From the NCBI RefSeq assembly GCF_001552475.1, contig NZ_BCRG01000012.1, positions 1-64,000 on the forward strand: a DNA stretch of 64,000 nt, in the 5' to 3' direction. Shown here piece by piece: positions 1 to 7,760 of the stretch. Within the stretch, counting starts at the first letter, position 1, and the number at the start of each line of letters is the position of its first letter. The notes under the pieces are model-generated. The model ran no database searches, was not told the DNA's origin, and was given only the letters and a program-made list of their open reading frames with translations. The position numbers and the translations under genes are program-made. Source of the DNA: Microbacterium oleivorans NBRC 103075. Lineage in GTDB: Bacteria > Actinomycetota > Actinomycetes > Actinomycetales > Microbacteriaceae.

Positions 1-74
1 ACCGGCCGTCGCCTTCACCCCTGCCGCACCACCGACCACATCGGAACCCGCGCCGTTCTGATCGGCGCAACCCG

Positions 75-413
75 TCAACCGACCGACGCGCACGCGACGC
101 ACATCGTCGCCTGCGGCCGGACCTCCATGCGCGCTGCGGGGATCTCGCGACCGCACCGTTCGCACACTCCATAGGTGCCGGCATCCACCCGCGCCAGCGC
201 CGTCGCCACCTGAGCCAGCTCGTCACGCGTCGACGCCCTCAACGCATCGACACGCTGCCACTCGCCCGACAGCGTCGACCCCTCGGGGTCGTGTTCGTCG
301 TCTGCGGTCGCATCCGATCGATCGACCCGCAACGCCGCGTCATCGGCGTCGAGTCGCGACAACTGGGCGCGCAGCTCGAGCTCCCGTGCCCGCAGACGAT
401 CGACCGCATCCAT
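75..413 (-). CDS. DksA/TraR-family C4 zinc-finger protein
   Basis: A 112-residue protein of the DksA/TraR zinc-finger type. Residues 1-75 are charged and probably helical. The C-terminal segment GTYGVCERCGREIPAARMEV is followed by CVAC, so four cysteines (84, 87, 105, 108) can form the C4 zinc site typical of the family. DksA itself binds the RNA polymerase secondary channel; the role of these short actinobacterial members is mostly unknown, so a transcription-factor role is an inference. The ATG lies six bases after a TACGCT box, which fits a leaderless transcript. It is divergent from the small acidic-protein gene that follows. Confidence 0.85.
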   Translation of the reverse strand: MDAVDRLRARELELRAQLSRLDADDAALRVDRSDATADDEHDPEGSTLSGEWQRVDALRASTRDELAQVATALARVDAGTYGVCERCGREIPAARMEVRPQATMCVACASVG

Positions 414-419
414 CCGGTC

Positions 420-425
420 AGCGTA
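420..425 (-). promoter_or_regulatory. -10 box of leaderless zinc-finger gene
   Basis: TACGCT on the minus strand, then six bases, then the ATG at 413. There is no room for a ribosome binding site, so the mRNA is probably leaderless. Confidence 0.5.
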
Positions 426-524
426 GGCCTACCCACCGACCCCGCCACCGTCAAGACCGTCGCCGGGCCGGCATCCCACCCGCAGAGTGGATCCCACAGA
501 GCAGAACCACCGGAAGGAGCCGTC

Positions 525-731
525 ATGGCGGACAACGAAGGCACCCAGCACAACGACCCCGAAGAGATGCCTGACACGGAGGAACTCGAAGAGCCCAGCG
601 TCGCGAAGGAGCCGGGCGAGGAGCCGAAGGCACCGCCGAAGCAGGGCGAGGAGCCCAGCCACCACGCCGTCGGCATCGGCGTCATCGACTCCGACCCGGA
701 CGACGCCGGAGCAGGCACTCAGGAGGACTGA
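525..731 (+). CDS. Small acidic, proline/glutamate-rich protein (hypothetical)
   Basis: A 68-residue, strongly acidic protein without hydrophobic segments. It is rich in Glu, Pro and Asp, has repeated GEEP motifs, and ends in HHAVGIGVIDSDPDD. The start is an ATG preceded by a good ribosome binding site, GGAAGGA, seven to eight bases upstream. A longer frame runs upstream of this ATG but its composition is unlike a protein. Third codon positions are almost all G or C, which supports coding. It is probably disordered; no function is recognised. Its last 13 bases overlap the end of the convergent lipoprotein gene. Confidence 0.65.
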   Translation: MADNEGTQHNDPEEMPDTEELEEPSVAKEPGEEPKAPPKQGEEPSHHAVGIGVIDSDPDDAGAGTQED

Positions 732-1261
732 CGTCCGTCGTCGGCGGCACTGCCCTTCACGATCACGCCCTCGTCACCGATGAAGCACTGCACCATTCGA
801 TCCTTGTCGATGCCGTCCCATCCGCTTTCGGCCGGCGTGTAGAAGGAGTACTCGAGCGTGGAGTCCTCCCAGGGCTGTCCGACGAAGTCCTCGAAGGCCG
901 GAAGACAGCCCTGGTCGGCCGCCTCCGCGGCCTCGTCCTCACCGGGATAGTCCCCGTTCGGAAGCACGAACACGTGGTACACCTCGTACGTGTGCGGGTC
1001 GACGCACGGGATCGCCTGCACGACGAACACCGAATCCTCCGTCGCCCGAGGACTGACGGCGTCCGACTCGTCGAAGCAATCCCCCGCGACGAGATCGAAC
1101 ACGTCGAGTTCTCCGCCGACGGTGATCTCCCCCGACGCATCGCGATAGACGGCGCCCGACAGCTGGTAGAGCACGGCCTCTGAGCAGCCGGACAAAAGGG
1201 GGGCGGCGACAACCAACCCCACGGCTCCGAGCGCAATCGAGCGCAGGCGACGTGTCGACAT
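719..1261 (-). CDS. Septum formation family lipoprotein (copy 1)
   Basis: A 180-residue lipoprotein. A positively charged N-terminus and hydrophobic stretch lead to the lipobox PLLSGC with Cys26, so it should be lipid-anchored outside the membrane. The mature part matches the septum-formation domain pattern: LVAGDCFD, then AIPCVDPHTYEVYHVF, then further cysteines near CLPAF and VQCFIG, likely forming disulfides. Its precise role is unknown. It is about the same size as the next gene, shares domain and upstream sequence with it, and is therefore a tandem paralogue. The start has a GGGGGA ribosome binding site. Confidence 0.8.
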   Translation of the reverse strand: MSTRRLRSIALGAVGLVVAAPLLSGCSEAVLYQLSGAVYRDASGEITVGGELDVFDLVAGDCFDESDAVSPRATEDSVFVVQAIPCVDPHTYEVYHVFVLPNGDYPGEDEAAEAADQGCLPAFEDFVGQPWEDSTLEYSFYTPAESGWDGIDKDRMVQCFIGDEGVIVKGSAADDGRQSS

Positions 1262-1286
1262 GAATCCCCCAGGAGTAAGCGCCGAA

Positions 1287-1303
1287 CTGACGGCGTCAGC
1301 GTA
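1287..1303 (-). promoter_or_regulatory. Palindrome and -10 box upstream of lipoprotein copy 1
   Basis: The palindrome CTGACGGCGTCAG (1287-1299) abuts a minus-strand TACGCT (1303-1298). The same arrangement, with one base changed, recurs at 1950-1966 before copy 2, so the pair was probably duplicated with its control region. Confidence 0.45.
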
Positions 1304-1312
1304 TCGGAGTCA

Positions 1313-1924
1313 TCACGAGACAGAACGGCCGGAACCCGCGGCGCTGCCCGCGATGGTCCCCTCCTCGAGGCCGATGACGCATCTCGCCATGCGATCGCCG
1401 TGCGCCCAAGACTCCGCCGTCGGCAGGTAGTACCAGTACTCGAGGGTTGAATCCTCATACGATCCGCCGACATAGTCGGCGAAGGCGTCGTAACAGATCT
1501 CTTCCGCGGCATCGCTCACCGCCTCATCACCCGGGAACTCGGCAGTCGGCGACATCGCCTCGGGGAAGTGAGACCTGCCCAGGTCTCCCTTGGCGTACAG
1601 CTCGTACCAGTGCGGCTCCTCGCAGGGGATGAGGAGCATCGTCCACGCCCCCTCGCCCTCGCCCTCGCCCCCGTCGTACTCGTTCGGATCGTCGAAGCAG
1701 TCGCCGATCCGGAGGTACTCGAAGGCGATGTCGTTATCGACGTCGTCGGCTTCGGCCTCAGCCCCGGGCGAGGGCTGCGGCCGAGACGGCCCACCCCGCA
1801 CCTCGAGGATCGTGCCCGCGACGACGGCCACCACCTGAGTGCATCCGGACAGCAGCGGCGTCATCGACGCGGCGACCACGACGGCCGCGAGAACGGCGCA
1901 GCGCCGCGAGTGAGCTGCCGACAT
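1313..1924 (-). CDS. Septum formation family lipoprotein (copy 2)
   Basis: A 203-residue lipoprotein, paralogous to the gene just downstream. The signal peptide ends in the lipobox PLLSGC (Cys28). After a low-complexity acidic linker comes the septum-formation domain: LRIGDCFDDPNE, LLIPCEEPHWYELY, then EEICYDAF and MARCVIG with the conserved cysteines. An insert rich in Gly-Glu (EGEGEG) separates the first two blocks. The start ATG is preceded by GGGGGATTC, the same leader as in copy 1; an in-frame upstream ATG at 2038 is rejected because it overlaps the purL promoter and adds a non-signal sequence. Confidence 0.8.
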   Translation of the reverse strand: MSAAHSRRCAVLAAVVVAASMTPLLSGCTQVVAVVAGTILEVRGGPSRPQPSPGAEAEADDVDNDIAFEYLRIGDCFDDPNEYDGGEGEGEGAWTMLLIPCEEPHWYELYAKGDLGRSHFPEAMSPTAEFPGDEAVSDAAEEICYDAFADYVGGSYEDSTLEYWYYLPTAESWAHGDRMARCVIGLEEGTIAGSAAGSGRSVS

Positions 1925-1949
1925 GAATCCCCCAGGAGTGCTCGTCGAG

Positions 1950-1966
1950 CTGATGGCGTCAGCGTA
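1950..1966 (-). promoter_or_regulatory. Palindrome and -10 box upstream of lipoprotein copy 2
   Basis: CTGATGGCGTCAG (1950-1962, one mismatch from a palindrome) overlapping a minus-strand TACGCT (1966-1961). It is near-identical to the element before copy 1, and the whole leader down to the ATG is shared. Confidence 0.45.
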
Positions 1967-2014
1967 TCGGAGCGGTGCCCTCGCAGACACGACGGGATGC
2001 CGGTGGCCCGCCGA

Positions 2015-2020
2015 TAGGAT
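2015..2020 (+). promoter_or_regulatory. Predicted purL -10 box
   Basis: TAGGAT about 40 bases before the purL GTG. A short GGGGGCGTCCCCC hairpin (2021-2033) lies in or at the start of the leader. Confidence 0.4.
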
Positions 2021-2061
2021 GGGGGCGTCCCCCGGCATCCCGAGTCTTGGAGCCCAGCCGC

Positions 2062-4395
2062 GTGAGCACCCCAGTCAGCCCCTCGATCGCAGACACCGTC
2101 GAGAACGCCATCGCCACGCCGGAGCGGGAACAGCCGTACGGCGCCCTCGGCCTGAAGCCCGACGAGTACGACAAGATCCGTGAGATCCTCGGCCGCCGCC
2201 CCACCTCGGGCGAGCTGGCCATGTACTCCGTCATGTGGAGCGAGCACTGCTCCTACAAGTCCTCGAAGATCTACCTCCGCCGCTTCGGCGACAAGGTCTC
2301 GGACGAGATGAAAGAGCGCCTCATGGTCGGCATGGGGCAGAACGCCGGCGTCGTCGACGTGGGTGAGGGCTGGGCAGTCACCTTCAAGGTCGAGTCCCAC
2401 AACCACCCCAGCTACATCGAGCCGTTCCAGGGCGCCGCGACCGGCGTCGGCGGCATCGTCCGCGACATCATCTCGATGGGCGCGCGTCCCGTCGCCGTCA
2501 TGGACCAGCTGCGCTTCGGCGACATCGACGACCCCGACACCGCCCGCGTCGTGCACGGCGTCGTCAGCGGCATCAGCTTCTACGCGAACTGCCTCGGCCT
2601 TCCGAACATCGGCGGCGAGACGGTCTTCGACAAGGTCTACCAGGGCAACCCGCTCGTCAACGCCCTCGCGGTCGGCGTCCTCCGCCACGAGGACATCAAG
2701 CTCGCCAACGCCACCGGCGCCGGCAACAAAGTCGTGCTCTTCGGCGCCCGCACGGGCGGCGACGGCATCGGCGGAGCGTCGATCCTGGCATCCGACACCT
2801 TCGCCGACGGCGGCCCCACCAAGCGTCCCGCCGTGCAGGTCGGCGACCCGTTCGCCGAGAAGGTGCTCATCGAGTGCTGCCTCGAGCTGTACCAGGGCGA
2901 ACTCGTCGAAGCGATCCAGGACCTCGGCGCCGCGGGAATCTCGTGCGCGACGAGCGAGCTGGCCGCCAACGGCGGATCGGGCATGAAGGTCGACCTCGAG
3001 AAGGTGCTGCTGCGCGACCCGTCGCTCACGCCCGAAGAGATCCTCATGAGCGAGAGCCAGGAGCGCATGATGGCGATCGTCGCTCCCGAGAAGCTCGACG
3101 CGTTCCTCGCGGTCGTTCAGAAGTGGGATGTCGAGACGAGCGTCCTCGGCGAGGTCACCGGTGACGGCCGCCTGCAGATCTTCTGGCACGGCGAGCAGAT
3201 CGTCGACGTCGACCCCTCGACCGTCGCGGTCGACGGCCCCGTCTACGAGCGCCCCGTCGCCTACCCGACCTGGATCGACGCCCTCCGCGAGAACTCGGCC
3301 GCATCCCTCGAGCGCAGCGACGACCCCGAGGTTCTCCGCGACCAGTTCCTGCAGCTGCTCGGCAGCCCGAACCTCGCCGACACGTCCTGGGTCACCAACC
3401 AGTACGACTACTACGTCATGGGCAACACGGCCCTCAGCTTCCCCGACGACGCGGGCATGATCCGCGTCGACGAGGAGTCGGGCCTCGGGTTCGCGATCGC
3501 GACCGACTGCAACGCCCGCTACTGCCAGCTCGACCCGTACGCGGGCGCGCAGCTCGCCCTCGCCGAGGCGTACCGCAACGTCGCCGTCACGGGTGCCGAG
3601 CCGACGGCCGTCACCGACTGCCTCAACTTCGGCAGCCCCGAGAACCCCGAGGTCATGTGGCAGTTCGGCCAGACCGTCGACGGCCTCGCCGACGCCTGCT
3701 TCGAACTCGGCGTGCCCGTCACCGGCGGAAACGTCAGCTTCTACAACCAGACCGGCGACCAGCCGATCTTCCCGACGCCGGTCGTGGGCGTCCTCGGCAT
3801 CATGGATGACGTCTCGCGCCGCATCCCCAGCGGCTGGCAGGATGCCGGCGAGAACATCTACCTCCTCGGTACCACCGCGACCGAGCTCGACGGCTCGGCC
3901 TGGGCCGACACCGTGCACGACCACCTCGGCGGTCGCCCGCCGAAGGTCGACCTCGCCGGTGAGAAGACCCTCGCTGGCCTGCTGCAGGCGGCGCGTGACG
4001 AGATGCTCGTCTCGAGCGCGCACGACCTGTCGGCCGGCGGCCTCGGTCAGGCCCTCGCCGAGGCGACGATGCGTTTCGGCGTCGGCGCCCGCGTGTGGCT
4101 CCGCGAGATCATGGAGCGTGACGGTGTGGATGCCGCGACCGCCCTCTTCAGCGAGTCGACCGGCCGCGTCATCGTGTCGGTGCCCCGCGAGGAGGACGTG
4201 AAGTTCCGCGGCCTGTGCGAGGGGCGCGGCTACCCCGTGCTCCGCATCGGCGTGACCGACTCGGCCGCCGAGGGCGAGGTCGCCTCGCTCGAGGTGCAGG
4301 GCGTCTTCACCGTTCCGGTCCCCGAGCTGCGTCGGACTTCGAAGGCCACTCTTCCCGCCGCCTTCGGCGCGATCGTCGACGAGGTCACCGCGTGA
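2062..4395 (+). CDS. purL: Phosphoribosylformylglycinamidine synthase subunit PurL
   Basis: Synthetase subunit of the fourth step of purine synthesis, converting FGAR to FGAM with ATP and ammonia from glutamine. At 777 residues it is a small-type PurL that needs separate PurS and PurQ, neither of which is in this window. It shows [11 protein letters not shown] with the conserved His62, [20 protein letters not shown] at 111-130, the second AIRS-like half with [12 protein letters not shown], and [18 protein letters not shown] near the C-terminus. I chose the GTG at 2062 because TTGGAG lies upstream and the family N-terminus aligns there; an ATG at 1975 would run through the promoter. The stop overlaps the next start. 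Confidence 0.95.
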   Translation: MSTPVSPSIADTVENAIATPEREQPYGALGLKPDEYDKIREILGRRPTSGELAMYSVMWSEHCSYKSSKIYLRRFGDKVSDEMKERLMVGMGQNAGVVDVGEGWAVTFKVESHNHPSYIEPFQGAATGVGGIVRDIISMGARPVAVMDQLRFGDIDDPDTARVVHGVVSGISFYANCLGLPNIGGETVFDKVYQGNPLVNALAVGVLRHEDIKLANATGAGNKVVLFGARTGGDGIGGASILASDTFADGGPTKRPAVQVGDPFAEKVLIECCLELYQGELVEAIQDLGAAGISCATSELAANGGSGMKVDLEKVLLRDPSLTPEEILMSESQERMMAIVAPEKLDAFLAVVQKWDVETSVLGEVTGDGRLQIFWHGEQIVDVDPSTVAVDGPVYERPVAYPTWIDALRENSAASLERSDDPEVLRDQFLQLLGSPNLADTSWVTNQYDYYVMGNTALSFPDDAGMIRVDEESGLGFAIATDCNARYCQLDPYAGAQLALAEAYRNVAVTGAEPTAVTDCLNFGSPENPEVMWQFGQTVDGLADACFELGVPVTGGNVSFYNQTGDQPIFPTPVVGVLGIMDDVSRRIPSGWQDAGENIYLLGTTATELDGSAWADTVHDHLGGRPPKVDLAGEKTLAGLLQAARDEMLVSSAHDLSAGGLGQALAEATMRFGVGARVWLREIMERDGVDAATALFSESTGRVIVSVPREEDVKFRGLCEGRGYPVLRIGVTDSAAEGEVASLEVQGVFTVPVPELRRTSKATLPAAFGAIVDEVTA

Positions 4396-4526
4396 GCGAC
4401 GATCCGGAATACGCCGAGTTCGTCGGTCGCAAGCGCGCCCGCACGAAGGTCGTCGCGTGGACCGTCATCATCGCGATGGTGCTCGTCGGCGGCGGCGCGA
4501 CCGTCCTCACGCTGCTCTTCGGCTGA
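4392..4526 (+). CDS. Small single-pass membrane protein downstream of purL
   Basis: A 44-residue protein with a charged N-terminal half ([18 protein letters not shown]) and one membrane helix, [20 protein letters not shown]. By the positive-inside rule the N-terminus is cytoplasmic. The GTG start overlaps the purL stop in GTGA, so it is translationally coupled to purL. No function is known to me. Confidence 0.7.
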   Translation: MSDDPEYAEFVGRKRARTKVVAWTVIIAMVLVGGGATVLTLLFG

Positions 4527-4534
4527 CCCCCGAC

Positions 4535-5266
4535 ATGGATGCCACCGCTCCTGCCCTCTCGGGTCGTGCGGTGTTGCAGCAGCGCTGGAGCGGAGCGTGC
4601 TTCCTGCACTGGCGGGTCGACCCCGCGCAGGTCGCACCGCTCCTGCCGCCGGGAACCGAGCCCGACGTGTTCGACGGGTCGGCGTGGGTGGGCCTCATCC
4701 CGTTCGTGCTGAGCGAGTTCCGCTTCCTGCCGTTTCCCCCCGTCCCCTTCGTGGGTCGGTTCGTCGAGATCAACGTCCGCACCTACGCGAAGGATGCCGA
4801 CGGCCGCCGCGGCGTCGTCTTCCAGACCCTCGAGGCTGAGCACCTGCTGCCGGTCCTCGGCGCTCGTGCCGTCTTCGGCCTGCCGTATCGGTGGGCGAAG
4901 GCAGCGGTTCGGACGGACGGTGACGCGCTCGACTACGCGTCCCGCCGGCATCCCGGCTTCGGCGACCGGGTGCGCACCCGCATCCGCGTCGTCCCTGGAA
5001 CCGAGGTCGTCGACGATCCGCTGAGCCGCTTCCTCACGGCGCGCTGGGGCTTCCACGAGCGGCACCTGGGTCGCACGATCTGGGCCGCGAACGAACACGA
5101 GCCGTGGCCGCTGGTCCGCGCCGAGGTCGAGCGTCTCGACGACGGCCTGCTGGCAGACGCCGGTTTCCCCGGTCTCGCCGACCACGCGCCGGACTCGGTG
5201 CTCGCGATGCCTGCGCGGCATCCCGGCGTCATCACGCGCTTCTCAGCCGCCCAGCGGGTCCGCTGA
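4535..5266 (+). CDS. DUF2071 (YqjF-like) protein
   Basis: A 243-residue soluble protein of the DUF2071 family. Features that fit are an N-terminal W-containing stretch LQQRWSGACFLHWRVDPAQV, LLPPGTEPDVFDGSAWVGLI, the central EINVRTYAKD followed by GVVFQTLEAEH, and a C-terminal RHPGVITRFSAAQ. The family has an acetoacetate-decarboxylase-like fold and no firm biochemical role. The ATG is eight bases after the small membrane protein gene, so the three genes may be one transcript with purL. Confidence 0.8.
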   Translation: MDATAPALSGRAVLQQRWSGACFLHWRVDPAQVAPLLPPGTEPDVFDGSAWVGLIPFVLSEFRFLPFPPVPFVGRFVEINVRTYAKDADGRRGVVFQTLEAEHLLPVLGARAVFGLPYRWAKAAVRTDGDALDYASRRHPGFGDRVRTRIRVVPGTEVVDDPLSRFLTARWGFHERHLGRTIWAANEHEPWPLVRAEVERLDDGLLADAGFPGLADHAPDSVLAMPARHPGVITRFSAAQRVR

Positions 5267-5272
5267 CGGAGG

Positions 5273-5671
5273 TCAGGCGGGGAGCGCGTCGCGCAGCCGC
5301 GTGAGGGTCGCCCGCCACTCGTCGATCTCGTCGCTCTCGGCCCAGAGTTCGGCGAGCTCGGAGTCCCCGCCGACCTTGTCGAGCGCGGCGCGTGCCAGGG
5401 CGACGACGGATGCCGGCGGTGCGCCGACGCGCGCGAGGAACCCCTCCACCGACTCGGTGTCCTCCTGCTCGGACAGCGCCAAGCCGGCCCCGTGCGCGAC
5501 CACCGCGGCCGCCGCGACGGCGATCGCGTCGACATCCTGGTCTTCCTCGCCGCCCGCCGCGTAGCTCTGGAGGACATCGGTGACGAACGCCCACGAGTCA
5601 GCCTCGTCGAGTTCCCACGCCCAGTCCGCGGCGGTGTCGTTGCCGAACGGTTCTTCGCTCCATGCGCCCAT
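5273..5671 (-). CDS. DUF4259 domain protein
   Basis: A 132-residue acidic protein that begins MGAWSEEPFGNDTAADWAWE, the signature N-terminus of DUF4259. The rest is helical and rich in Ala, Asp and Glu. The start at 5671 is preferred over an in-frame ATG ten codons upstream for two reasons: the family begins at MGAW, and a minus-strand TACGCT box lies exactly seven bases before this ATG. Function unknown. It converges on the DUF2071 gene. Confidence 0.75.
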   Translation of the reverse strand: MGAWSEEPFGNDTAADWAWELDEADSWAFVTDVLQSYAAGGEEDQDVDAIAVAAAAVVAHGAGLALSEQEDTESVEGFLARVGAPPASVVALARAALDKVGGDSELAELWAESDEIDEWRATLTRLRDALPA

Positions 5672-5678
5672 GGCCTCG

Positions 5679-5684
5679 AGCGTA
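5679..5684 (-). promoter_or_regulatory. -10 box of leaderless DUF4259 gene
   Basis: Minus-strand TACGCT followed by seven bases and the ATG at 5671. The spacing decides the start codon of that gene. Confidence 0.5.
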
Positions 5685-5705
5685 GCGACCACGCTCGACA
5701 TCGGG

Positions 5706-5987
5706 TCAGGCGAGCGCGCCGTCCCAGCCTCGCCGGAGCGCCCGGACCATCACGGCCGCTCCGAGCGCGACGAGGATCGCCGCCAGCGCGATGCCGAGGA
5801 CGGTGACGACCTCGGCCAGCGGACGCGCGACGTACGCCCACGTGCCGTGCGTGGCATCCCACATCATCGTCTCGACGCCGTAGACGGCGACGAGCCACAC
5901 CGCCGCCAACGCGCCGACCAGGCACGCGGCGCCGGCCACCATCGACCACACCGGCGAGTCGACCCAGGTTCGTTCTTCGATCCCCAT
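5706..5987 (-). CDS. Two-helix membrane protein (hypothetical)
   Basis: A 93-residue protein with two clear hydrophobic helices, about residues 15-37 (VWSMVAGAACLVGALAAVWL) and 57-80 (LAEVVTVLGIALAAILVALG), joined by a loop containing ETMMWDATHGTW. The C-terminus RALRRGWDGALA is basic, placing both ends in the cytoplasm. The ATG at 5987 is the only start that avoids a long, non-protein-like upstream extension. It sits 34 bases upstream of the DUF4259 gene on the same strand. No family recognised. Confidence 0.6.
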   Translation of the reverse strand: MGIEERTWVDSPVWSMVAGAACLVGALAAVWLVAVYGVETMMWDATHGTWAYVARPLAEVVTVLGIALAAILVALGAAVMVRALRRGWDGALA

Positions 5988-6077
5988 GCGGCGAAGGTGC
6001 CACGTCGAAGCGTCTCTCGGGTGAACGGCGGGCGTCCAGATCGCGCACCGCCGGGGAGCACGACCACCGTGCGCGGA

Positions 6078-6083
6078 TAGCAT
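6078..6083 (+). promoter_or_regulatory. -10 box of leaderless coiled-coil gene
   Basis: TAGCAT, six bases, then ATG at 6090. Confidence 0.5.
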
Positions 6084-6089
6084 GGCGAC

Positions 6090-6956
6090 ATGCAGCTCTG
6101 GATCGTGGGGATCGGAGCCGCTCTGGCGGAGTTCTGGTGGGTCGCCCCCGCCGCGGTCGGCGCCGGAGCGGCCGGCTTCGTCGGCGTCCGCCGCGGACGC
6201 ACGACCCGTGCCCGTCGCCTCGGCCTCAAGGCCGCACAGCACGAGCTGCAGCAGGCGCGGGCCGACGCGATCGGCGCCCGTGCTGCGGCACGCGTCGCAC
6301 AGGCCGAGGTCACGCGCGCCGAAGCCGAGCGCGCCGTCGGCCGCGCCCGCCCCGACGAGGTCCGCACCGCCCGGCGAGCTCTCGAGACCGCGCAGCGAGC
6401 CAAGGCCGCCGCGACCGCGAGCATCCGCGTCGCCCGTGCCCGCGTCAGCGCCGAGCGCGCTGCCGTCCCCGCACGCGGCACCGATCCGCAGCACCTCCCG
6501 CTCGCTCGCCTGATGGCCGCACACGATGCGATCGCCGCGCGTTGGATGGAGTACGAGACGGATGCCGCCCGCCGCCTCGCGTTCCCCGCGCTCAGCGACG
6601 TGCGCGTCCCCGCCACGGCCGAGTTCCTGCGCCTCGAGGGCGTCGCCCGCGAGCACCGCCCGGCATCCGCCACGGCCAAGCTGACTCCCGAGCAGTTCAC
6701 GATCTACCGCGCGGCCGTGGATGCCACGGGTCGCGCGTTCGCCGCCGCGGAGCAGGAGGCCTGGCGCTTGGCCGGCCACCGGCCCGAGGACGCTCCCGCC
6801 GACGACTCGGCGACGTCGCGCTGGACGATCGTCGCCTCCGAAGCCATCGCCCGTTCGGTCGACGGGATCACGAGAGCGGCCGAAGGTGCGGCATCCGCTC
6901 TCGACGCCTACCGCTCGCGTCGTGACGGTCGCGACCGCGACAGGCCCCGCCCGTAA
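6090..6956 (+). CDS. Membrane-anchored coiled-coil protein (paralogue 1)
   Basis: A 288-residue protein. Residues 1-33 form a hydrophobic N-terminal anchor (WIVGIGAALAEFWWVAPAAV) followed by RRGR. Residues 38-125 are a long Ala/Arg/Glu-rich helix with heptad character, probably a coiled coil. The region around 140-245 (HDAIAARWMEYETDAARRLA, then TAEFLRL and KLTPEQFTIYRAAVDATGRA) is shared with the next gene, so the two are tandem paralogues. The coiled coil is much longer in this copy. Function is not known to me. Predicted leaderless; the next gene follows after 10 bases. Confidence 0.7.
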   Translation: MQLWIVGIGAALAEFWWVAPAAVGAGAAGFVGVRRGRTTRARRLGLKAAQHELQQARADAIGARAAARVAQAEVTRAEAERAVGRARPDEVRTARRALETAQRAKAAATASIRVARARVSAERAAVPARGTDPQHLPLARLMAAHDAIAARWMEYETDAARRLAFPALSDVRVPATAEFLRLEGVAREHRPASATAKLTPEQFTIYRAAVDATGRAFAAAEQEAWRLAGHRPEDAPADDSATSRWTIVASEAIARSVDGITRAAEGAASALDAYRSRRDGRDRDRPRP

Positions 6957-6966
6957 GGTGTAGCGA

Positions 6967-7710
6967 GTGAACGATTTCTGGGACTTCGCGGGTCATTACT
7001 GGTGGCTCGTGTTTCCGCTCTTCGGGCTCGCCTCTGCGGCGAGCGGGTCGTTCGCCGCCGCCTCGAAGCGCCGCCACAAGCACCGCCTGGAGATCATCAA
7101 GGCCAAAGCCGAGCTCACCGCGGCCCGCGCGTCGGTGAAGCGGGGCATCGGGTCGGCCGCCGCGGCCGAGGTCGAGGCTCCCGCGCAGTCGCTGTCCGAT
7201 CAGGCCGACGATCTCCGTGCTGTCCATGACGAGGTCACCCACCGCTGGCTGGATTACGAGCTCGACGTCGCCAAGCTCATCGCCTTCCCTTCGATGAGCA
7301 ACGGCCGCGACCCGCTCACCGCGGCCTTCCTCCGCGCCAAGACGGTCGCCGACCGTGCCCGTCCCGCCGCAGGGTCGAAGCCGACGGCCGAGCAGATCAC
7401 CGCGTACCGCCGCGCCGTCACCGATTTCGAGGTCGCCTTCGACCTCGCCGAGCGTGAGGCTCGTCGCGTCCGGGACTCGGGGTTGACCGACGCGGAGCGC
7501 AAGCGCCTCGCCACGGCATCCCGCATGCTGGCCGTCGCAACCGACGACGCCGCGACACCCGCCGAACGCCAGCTCGCCTACCGGCGCGTCCGAGAGGAGA
7601 TCGAGGGGCTCATCGCCCTCTCCGACGACGCGGTCGAGGTGCTCGAGAAGAAGGTCGCGCAGCCGCTGACCGAACGTCCCTCGACGGAACCGCCCGCACC
7701 CGCCGCATGA
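6967..7710 (+). CDS. Membrane-anchored coiled-coil protein (paralogue 2)
   Basis: A 247-residue protein with an aromatic-rich hydrophobic N-terminus (FAGHYWWLVFPLFGLASAA), a basic stretch (KRRHKHRLEIIKAKAEL) and a helical body. The block HDEVTHRWLDYELDVAKLIA, then TAAFLRAKTVADRARP and KPTAEQITAYRRAVTDFEVA, lines up with the matching block of the upstream gene; a C-terminal helical domain and Pro-rich tail are its own. The GTG start follows AAGGTG by six bases. Both genes probably form one operon ending at the hairpin at 7719. No assigned function. Confidence 0.7.
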   Translation: MNDFWDFAGHYWWLVFPLFGLASAASGSFAAASKRRHKHRLEIIKAKAELTAARASVKRGIGSAAAAEVEAPAQSLSDQADDLRAVHDEVTHRWLDYELDVAKLIAFPSMSNGRDPLTAAFLRAKTVADRARPAAGSKPTAEQITAYRRAVTDFEVAFDLAEREARRVRDSGLTDAERKRLATASRMLAVATDDAATPAERQLAYRRVREEIEGLIALSDDAVEVLEKKVAQPLTERPSTEPPAPAA

Positions 7711-7718
7711 ACGACGAA

Positions 7719-7744
7719 GGGGATCCGGCCGCAGCCGGATCCCC
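7719..7744. terminator. Bidirectional hairpin terminator
   Basis: Perfect 11-bp stem GGGGATCCGGC/GCCGGATCCCC with a CGCA loop, between two convergent genes. Confidence 0.75.
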
Positions 7745-7760
7745 TCAGATCACCGTGTGA

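Noticed and set aside
1..74. Open minus-strand frame at the left edge with LTGC, like a lipobox
   Set aside because: The residues before it (RRVRVGR) are not a hydrophobic signal and no start signal is present. The stretch is too short to support a gene.
2021..2033. GGGGGCGTCCCCC in the purL leader as a terminator or riboswitch
   Set aside because: Five-base stem only, and no aptamer-like structure around it. Probably incidental.
1861..4023. Long open frame antisense to purL (about 720 codons)
   Set aside because: The sense strand is an unmistakable PurL. Antisense frames stay open because of GC-rich third positions; composition is Asp/Val/Arg-rich and shows no domain.
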